64,000 nt of DNA. Origin: Rhipicephalus microplus (taxonomy: Eukaryota; Arthropoda; Arachnida; Ixodida; Ixodidae). The translations under genes and the position numbers were made by a program. Location of the stretch: the NCBI RefSeq assembly GCF_043290135.1, contig NC_134701.1, positions 61,645,502 to 61,709,501 on the forward strand. The letters are read 5' to 3'. The notes beneath the pieces were generated by a model that did not search any database, had not been told where the DNA came from, and worked only from the letters and a program-made list of their open reading frames with translations. Within the stretch, counting starts at the first letter, position 1. Each line of letters opens with the position of its first letter. Below, in pieces: positions 58,030 through 64,000 of the stretch.

Positions 58030-58680
58030 ACGACATTTGAAGATATCGGAAGGCATAAAAAAATGCCCCCATATCCACGAAGTGAATGATGATGAGTGGG
58101 CGAAGCTCCGGAGGTAAACCTGGTAAACCATGAATCCTCCGTACATTTTGCCCACTCGATTTTATAGCAATGCTCCCCCTAGCGTACGTCGCCGCACTAT
58201 ATCGAACGATGACACGCGCCATATGTGGCATCATTCCTATTTTATAACACCTCGCATCTTTCATAATCAACTACACGTACCGCCGTCTAGTTTATAACAT
58301 CTTGCATCTTTTGGACGGACGGACGGACGGACGGATGGATGGACGGATGGACGGACGGACGGACGGACGGATGGACGGATGGACGGACGGACGGACGGAC
58401 GGACGGATGGACGGACGGACGGGTGGATGGACGGACGGACGGACGGACGGATGGATGGATGGACGGACGGAAGGACGGACGGACGGACGGACGGATGGAT
58501 GGATGGATGGATGGATGGATGGATGGATGGATGGATGGACGGACGGATGGACGGATGGACGGATGGATATGGCTGTACCCTTTAGATCGGGCAGTGGCTA
58601 GCGTAATACTTAGAACTGAACGAAAGGTGGCTACATACAGGGGACGCACAGCCCACGCCTTAAGGAGCTTCGCTCCTAAA
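58030..58680. mobile_element. Nested repeat insertion with a GGAY tetranucleotide array
   Basis: Interrupts gypsy-3 between the protease end (YTDATVI) and the pol linker. It has a repeated ATTTTATA(G/A)...CATC TTGCATCTTT segment, about 255 bp of GGAC/GGAT (58313-58568), a GGCTGTACCCTTTAGATCGGGC block, and a GGAGCTTCGCTCC hairpin at its edge (58664-58676). No coding capacity. It resembles a short non-autonomous repeat, but type and target duplication are not clear. Confidence 0.6.
58313..58568. repeat. (GGAC/GGAT)n array
   Basis: About 64 tetranucleotides, mixed C and T at the fourth base, with one GGGT and one GGAA. It translates as Arg/His-Pro-Ser repeats on one strand and Asp-Gly repeats on the other. 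Neither is a real protein. Confidence 0.95.
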
Positions 58681-59279
58681 ATGACTGTAGCGTCAGTGTA
58701 GGCGTTGCATGAAACGGGAACAAGTGCGAAGTTTCTAGGTGGAATATCTTCATGAAGGAGCAACTTCGGCGGCTGATGAAGAGCGTCAAGTAATGGGACA
58801 TCACACAAGGGTGAAAACTCAACTTCAGCGCGTGCGCAGTCGATGACGGCATTATGGCGGGATAGGAAGTCCCACCCGTGGATGACGTCATGCGAACAGA
58901 CAGCGAGAACAATAAACTCCACGATGTAAAGAATGCCTTCGATGGACACTCTCGCAGTGCAGGCTGCGAGAAGCGTTACTTGCTGTGCGCTTGCGGTGTG
59001 AAGCGACAGTCCCGAAAGCGCCGTCGGGACTTTGCGTAATAAACGGCAGAGATTAGCGGCAATAACAGAAACAGCGGTGCCGGGGTCCACAAGGGCGAAA
59101 GTACAATAACCTTCAACAGTTACTGTGACCACGTTAGCAGGAGAGAAGCGAGGGATTAGACAGTTCGAAAACGGCGCAGTTCTTGCCTCTTGAACTGCGG
59201 TGCTTAGTTTTCCTGGTCGGAGGGTCCGGGCGGGTGACGCATGGGGGAGGGCGATCGCCGACGAAAAGATGGTGCGCAT
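58668..59279 (-). pseudogene. gypsy-3 protease
   Basis: The retropepsin active site reads [13 protein letters not shown]: the catalytic Asp-Thr-Gly is Asp-Pro-Gly. The [14 protein letters not shown] block and the [18 protein letters not shown] linker follow, where the nested repeat cuts in. The frame continues into the GGAY array only by chance. Confidence 0.8.
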
Positions 59280-59361
59280 TGCGGCTGGAAGTCAAGGTGG
59301 TCAGTAGGGGCATAGTGAAGTGACGAGACCGGCCCGTATTGGGGGAAGGGTTGGCTGCTGG

Positions 59362-60494
59362 TTAGTTGCCGAACGTCTGAGGTCGACGGCGGCAGTAGCG
59401 GGCAACGTGTCCGGGAGTGAAGCAGGCGTAGCGATTCGGTTGGTTATCGGGAGTCCTCCAAAGAATGGCGACTGGTGCTGCCGCCCAAGGTGCAGTATAA
59501 GCAGCCGGGTGTGTGGGCTGTGAGCGCGTGGTGTAGGGCGGTTGTGGAAGCCTACGTACAGCGTCTACAGATGTGAGCGACGCGGCTACGGGCTGCATTT
59601 CTTGCGAACAGGTGACAGGAGGATCCACAGGCTGCGCTGCATACGTTAGGGCAGCGGCCACAGGCTGAACGGCAGGCGGATGGGCAACAGGAGCGCCAAA
59701 CGGCTGTGCGACACGCGGGCTGTGAACACGGCTAGATAGAGGCGGCTCGTAGTGCGCAAGGGGAACAGTTTGTGCAACCTCTTCTGATATAGCAGTGTGA
59801 TGCAGGGCAGGTAGACGGGTGGTGGTCTCGTGTGTAAAGGGCACTATGGAAAGTTGGCGGCTTCCTCACGGACAAAGGCTCGGACTTGCTGAAGCAACGG
59901 TGAATTTTCAGGCATGGTGTCGAAACTGCGCAGCGACTCACCACCAGGCTGAGGCTGCTGAGACAGAGTGCGTTGCTTTTTCATCTCGTCGTAGCTCTGA
60001 CACAAGCTGACGACTTCAGACACTGTGCTTCGATTCCTAGCCAAGAGCATTTGAAATGCGTCATCGTCGATGCCCTTCAGTATGTGTTTGGCCTTGTCCG
60101 ACTCGGGCAAGGTGTCATTCGTGCGTCGACAAAGGTCGATGACATCCTCAATATAGCCGGTAAAAGTTTCGCCAGTCTGCTGAGAGCGGACGCGCAAGCG
60201 CAGTTCTGCCCGCTGCTTGCGGACAACCGGCCGACCGAACACTTCATCACATAACGTCTTGAAGACGCTCCGTGTAGGGATGTTGTGTTTGTGGTTGCTA
60301 AACCACAATTCTGCAACGCCAGTGAGATAAAATATGACGTGGCCCAGCTTGTCGGCTTCATACCACTTATTATTGGCGCTCACCAGCTCGTAGTGCTCGA
60401 GCCTGTCCTCCACGTTGGTCCCATCCGCACCGCTGAAGACCTTCGGGTCCCGTAGCCTAGGATGGCCAGGGCATGTGGTGCCGTTGTCAGTCAT
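59362..60494 (-). pseudogene. gypsy-3 gag, split
   Basis: Probable ATG at 60494 (MTDNGTT). The capsid part (to 59844) has FSGADGTNVEDRLEHYELVS, ETFTGYIEDVIDLCRRTN and HILKGIDDDAF. A TAG at 59844 ends it. 59844-59362 is an Ala/Pro-rich continuation with a knuckle remnant CFTPGHVARYC whose first Cys is gone (Arg at that place). Confidence 0.8.
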
Positions 60495-60564
60495 GACGGG
60501 CGGTAGCGTGCGGCTTCGCAGCTCCAGGGTATAGCGACGAGAATAAACAGCACCCTCCACCAAA

Positions 60565-60700
60565 TGTGAAGAGGTTTATTAGTCGTTAACGACAACGGCA
60601 ACACAGCGTAAAGAACCGTCCAGCAGAGACCGGCACAGCAGCGAACCGAAGCACGAGCTGAGACAGCCGGGCGTTGCCGATGCTGCTCGCTGCAGGCACA
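60565..60700 (-). repeat. gypsy-3 5' LTR (136 bp)
   Basis: TGTGCCTGCAGCG...CCTCTTCACA in element orientation. The outer edge meets (TC)n(TA)n. Confidence 0.8.
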
Positions 60701-60704
60701 TCTT

Positions 60705-60797
<93 letters not shown>
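60701..60797. repeat. (TC)n(TA)n compound microsatellite
   Basis: TC to 60738, then TA to 60797, flanking the gypsy-3 LTR. Confidence 0.95.
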
Positions 60798-60801
<4 letters not shown>

Positions 60802-60945
60802 TCTAACAGACAATAATGCCGAGGAATGTCAAGGACCGAATGCCAAGGAATCCTTCGCATTACTGTCTATTAGATCTCTTAGATCTCATTAGTATTGTGT
60901 CAAAACACTGAAAAGCGAGCCCTTAGGTGTACACTTCTTTCCCTT

Positions 60946-60983
<38 letters not shown>

Positions 60984-60987
60984 CTTT
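60798..60987. repeat. Inverted fragments of the tRNA-like unit, (CA)n(TA)n
   Basis: GAGATCTAACAGACAATAATGCC at 60797 is mirrored by GGCATT..TGTCTATTAGATCTC-like sequence by 60880, a short foldback of the tandem unit. The GCGAGCCCTTAGGTGTACACTTC edge and (CA)n(TA)n (60946-60983) follow. Confidence 0.75.
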
Positions 60988-61457
60988 GGTTCCTGCCCAC
61001 GGCAAGTTAACTTTTCACCCACTTTTCTTTCTTCACATTTACATTACAATTCATTCTAATAACTTCCCCTATGCTTTCTTTGGCACTATTGTCTGTTAGA
61101 TCTTATTATTATTGGGCCAAAACACGTAAAAACGAGCCCTTAAGTATACATACTTCTTTTCCTTACTCATTAACGAAGGTCTCGTTGGCAGACTTGGTGC
61201 CCTAGGTTCTATACGAGGGACTATTGGTCAGCACGCCAGCGCGTAATAAGTTCACGCGCTACGTGACGCCACACAGACTCATAAAGAGTGTGCCACACTC
61301 GCCGCCAAGGCTACTGAGGGCGCCGACTGAACTTCCCACATTTAAATTCACACATAAATATGTATGCAATAAAAAGACTGGGAGGATAGCCGCCGTGGTA
61401 GCTTATTGGTAGAGCATCGAACGCGTTATTCGAAGCTCGCAGGTTCGGTTCCTGCCC
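60988..61457 (+). repeat. Tandem unit with tRNA-like module, plus orientation
   Basis: Starts inside one tRNA-like module (GGTTCCTGCCCAC at 60988) and ends at the same point of the next (61447), a period of 459 bp that agrees with the 13866 array. The module at 61389-61457 has TGGTAGCTTATTGGTAGAGC and GGTTCGGTTCC boxes. More diverged than the 14-kb copies. Confidence 0.8.
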
Positions 61458-61473
61458 TATATATATGCGGTTC

Positions 61474-61538
<65 letters not shown>

Positions 61539-61540
61539 CT
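61458..61540. repeat. (TA)n(TG)n microsatellite
   Basis: TA to about 61515, then TG to 61538. It marks the 5' break of PLE-A copy 2. Confidence 0.95.
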
Positions 61541-62300
61541 AAAGCCTATGCTCGAGAAACAAAAATTCCCCCCCCCCATGTAATTGATGACGCTGTTCAA
61601 AAAGCGAGAAAACTAAAGCGTGATGACTTACTTATGAAGGAACCCCACCGCAAGAAGACCCACAACGAACAAACCTCTGCTTGACTTACAGCACAAACTT
61701 TCCCAATGTAAACAAAATCCTTAAACGACGTTACAACTTTCAGGAACAAAGTGAACGTCTGAAACACGCAATCCCATCCGCTCCAGGCGTCGTTTACCGA
61801 CGACCACGTAACCTCAAAGACACACTTGTCCACTCTCAAATCAATACCTCATCCCCTCATAATTCAGGCCAACCTTGTTTAAAGTCACGATGTCTTGTAT
61901 GTAAGGCGATGCGAGAAACACACAAAGCAACCAGCACACAATCCAAGTTTTCGATTAACATACGAGGAAACCTAACATGCGATTCCTCTAATGTGGTATA
62001 CCTATACTCGAATGCAACGTGTGTAGTATGCAGTACATTGGACAAACAGAAGCACCATTTAGAATTCGCTTCAATAATCACAAAGCCAATGCTAAATCAG
62101 CCCCCAGACTACATCTAACAAAACATCTCAATCTTCTCGACCATGCACTCGACAAACTATCAGTAACGCTCTCAGAGACGGGATTGAAATCAAACCGAGA
62201 ACGTGAACAACGAGAGTCATATCTTATCCACCGATTTAACACCCTCGATAGAGGAATAAATGAGAATCCTGATACACTTGCAGCAATAAAGCATTAGCAA
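61541..62300 (+). pseudogene. PLE-A copy 2: linker and GIY-YIG endonuclease
   Basis: Holds VIDDAVQKARKLKRDDLL, then a stop at 61682, FPNVNKILKRRYN, VVYRRPRNLKDTLV, the Cys cluster CLKSRCLVC and NVVYL. Two extra bases near 62004 shift the frame. 62019-62297 then gives QYIGQTEAPFRIRFNNHK and LKSNREREQRESYLIHRFNTLD. The RT is missing; the copy is cut at the TG tract. This is the best reference for the endonuclease split at 8052. Confidence 0.85.
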
Positions 62301-63090
62301 ACAATAACGGCAACAATGAAAATAGTAACTGAGTTCACGGCACTGCAGCTGCGAAGGGCACTGGACAACTCAAAACAATGCCAAGTGTAACTACTCTTCC
62401 TGAGTACAGCTGTCGTCTGTTTTCTGTTTTCAGTTTACTACCCAATCAATTGTACCAAGCATGACATGCCCAACAGCAACCCTTTGCACAGTCGGAAGGC
62501 CCCTACTGCACACGTAATCCAGAAGCGGGCAAGGAATTCGCATTGAGCCCATATATCAGCCTCTGTAGCAATACGTGGCACCCTTCTTTCTACGACGAAT
62601 TGTGGACGGGGCGCTGAGTAGTTAAAGGCTTAAACTTCTTAAAAAGCTCGTTTTGCTCCACACCGAAACGCCAGAGCCAGGAGGCGCCATCTGGCCGGAA
62701 AGAATGCGTTAGTGAAAGGAAGCATACACAGATTATAGACATCAGAAAGGTGAAAAGGAGAAAAAGGAGAGAGATGGAACGGGATGTGGAAGGAAGAGTG
62801 GAAGTGGGGCGCCCGGGGGGGAGTCCACCTTATATTCTTTTTGTCTTTTTTTTTCTTTTTTCTTCTCTTTTTTCTTCTTCTTTGTTTTCCTTGTTTTGTC
62901 TTTTTCCCGTTTTCTCTCTCCCCCCTCTGATTTGAGATTGTATAAAGCTGAGCACCAACAAACTGTACCTTCAATCCTGAAGAACGCCGGACTCAAGACA
63001 GAAACGTTGAAATAAATCACGTTGTGACCGCTCACGGAGGATGTACTTGACTATATGCAACGCTACGGCCACTCAACCACCAAGCCTGCC
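62301..63090 (+). repeat. PLE-A copy 2 3' UTR and terminal region
   Basis: Same order of blocks as 13080-13840. The core-like motif reads CTGAAGA (62977-62983) with GAAACGTTG at 63001, then AATCACGTTGTGACC and GCAACGCTACGGCC. It ends CCTGCC at an AT tract. Confidence 0.85.
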
Positions 63091-63127
63091 TATATATATA
63101 TATATATCTATATATATATATATATAT
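63091..63127. repeat. (TA)n microsatellite
   Basis: Between the PLE-A end and the gypsy-4 LTR edge (TTGTCACG). Confidence 0.95.
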
Positions 63128-63567
63128 TGTCACGTAATACAACGGGGTAAACACACACAATGATTAATTGAGGGCAAACTTGAGCCCAGAAAAGTAGCTA
63201 TGTCACAAAGAAGAGTCTGCTAAAAGCGTTCCGCCTACGTGTCCCTTTCTGAACAACTACTCCGTCAGTCTTCCCGGCTCGTGCTCGTACACCAGAGGCA
63301 TGCGCTGCTCTGCGCCAAGATGCGTCAGCAGGCGCGAAGCACAGTAGACGCCCACATAGGGTCTCGTTGGTTGCGAGGCACTACAAACTCCCACATAGCG
63401 TCTCGTTGGTTACGAGGCACTGTAGACACTCACATAGCGTCTCGTTGGTGTCGAGGCACTGTAGACGCTCACATAGCGTCTCGTTGGTTGCGAGGCACTG
63501 TAGACGCCTACATAGCGTCCCGTTGGTCCTCTTCGTAAAATAATTAGTAGGAGCAATCTCTGTGGCA
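63128..63567 (-). repeat. gypsy-4 3' LTR (440 bp)
   Basis: TGTCACGTAATAC on the plus strand at the AT tract, ending ...GTGGCA at 63567, so TG...CA in either orientation. A C-rich tract CCCCCCCCCTCC (63571-63582), the complement of a polypurine tract, lies just inside. Coding sequence of the integrase end follows on the minus strand, which fixes this as the 3' LTR. Confidence 0.75.
63345..63535. repeat. 39-bp tandem repeats inside the gypsy-4 LTR
   Basis: About five copies of a 39-bp unit with CACATAGCGTCTCGTTGG and CGAGGCACTGTAGAC, each with a few changes. The unit contains a short CTCG/CGAG inverted repeat. Confidence 0.9.
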
Positions 63568-63649
63568 TTACCCCCCCCCCTCCGAAATTCGCATCGTCTC
63601 GATGCGTGAATTTGGAAAGTTTATAGTCGAGGGGGTAGATGTTTCATTC

Positions 63650-64000
63650 TCTTTCATGGTATGGCTTCATGCGGACAACGTGGACGACCTCCGCATGATT
63701 TTGCCGTTTCGAGCGCTCTTGTCCATCACGATTACTTCATAAGTTAGGTCACTTAGCCGGCGAAGGACCTTGTATGGACCAAAGTACCGTCGAAGGAGCT
63801 TTTCTGACAGGCCACGGCGTCGTATTGGTGTCCAGATCCATATCTGATCACTTGTCTGGTACTTTACTCCCTTGCGGCGCAGGTTGTAGTAGTCCACATC
63901 CTTGAACTGTTGTTGACGTATTCAGTGCCTTGCTAACTGGCGTGCTTCTTCAGCTTTCTGCAGAAATTCGTCAATGTCAGATGGAGCGTGGCGTCGAGAG
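63650..64000 (-). pseudogene. gypsy-4 integrase C-terminus (runs off window)
   Basis: In element order: DIDEFLQKAEEARQLARH, a TGA (63922-63924) where an Arg is usual, FKDVDYYNLRRKGVKYQTSDQIWIWTP, LSEKLLRRYFGPYKVLRRLSD (the GPY/F module), then a stop at 63667. This is a different gypsy family from 1-3. The catalytic part lies beyond the window. Confidence 0.85.

Larger units (their letters stand above)
55016..60700 (-). mobile_element. gypsy-3: Ty3/gypsy element with a nested insertion
   Basis: A third short-LTR gypsy on the minus strand with gag, protease, RT, RNase H and integrase in order. The 5' LTR (60565-60700) is 136 bp; a primer site TGGTGGAGGG starts two bases inside. On the 3' side only about 70 bases of LTR-like sequence remain, joined to the integrase end. 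A ~650-bp insertion with a GGAY array splits the protease-RT region. Both outer edges lie against simple repeats. Confidence 0.85.

Noticed and set aside
58302..58701. Asp-Gly-Trp-Thr repeat protein
   Set aside because: It is produced by the GGAY array; the frame means nothing outside the repeat.
63345..63535. CRISPR-like array
   Set aside because: The 39-bp units abut without spacers and lie in an LTR of a eukaryotic element.

Overview
The window looks like intergenic DNA of an ixodid (hard) tick. The pointers are a tRNA-derived SINE of the tick (Ruka-like) type at 4024-4233, many Penelope-like elements (PLEs), Ty3/gypsy elements with very short LTRs, and an arthropod-type RPLP1 retrocopy. 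No ordinary multi-exon host gene can be supported. Almost everything recognisable is mobile DNA, much of it nested. No bacterial operons or CRISPR arrays were seen.

Layout. 0-7 kb: a PLE reverse transcriptase remnant (PLE-D), a CR1-like LINE remnant (-), a SINE and a second PLE remnant (PLE-C). 7.2-13.8 kb: PLE-A with a head-to-head inverted fragment, split by a gag-protease-only LTR retrotransposon (8053-12886) that has nearly identical LTRs and a 5-bp target duplication. 13.8-17.3 kb: a tandem array of a ~455-460 bp unit carrying a tRNA-like promoter, a foldback of a PLE-B end, long AT repeats and unassigned DNA. 17.3-41.4 kb: a gypsy element with 130-bp LTRs (gypsy-1, -), a (TG)n-flanked LINE with endonuclease, reverse transcriptase and RNase H (-), and a gag-only LTR element (-). 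About 9.5 kb of this locus is tandemly duplicated (20206-29703 and 29704-40411). The second copy alone received an intact RPLP1 retrocopy (34397-34925) and a 280-bp unknown insert inside its TG repeat.

41.4-49.8 kb: PLE-B, flanked by direct terminal repeats (pLTRs). Its 5' part encodes an SGNH/GDSL-hydrolase-like domain that leads, through a repeated linker, into the PLE reverse transcriptase and GIY-YIG endonuclease. A 5'-truncated I-like LINE interrupts it. 49.8-64 kb: gypsy-2 (truncated), a gag-only LTR element with a 497-residue open frame, gypsy-3 (with a nested GGAY-repeat insertion), more tRNA-like repeat, a second PLE-A, and the 3' end of gypsy-4 running off the window.

Recurring themes. 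LTR elements and PLE ends sit again and again against (AT)n tracts, and the RNase H LINE sits inside (TG)n tracts. This suggests microsatellites serve as landing sites or are made by the elements. PLE ends carry a CTGATGA-stem-GAAA signature resembling the hammerhead ribozymes reported from PLEs. The most novel candidate is the SGNH-hydrolase domain on PLE-B. Repeat counts and boundaries were read by eye; no alignment or search was run.
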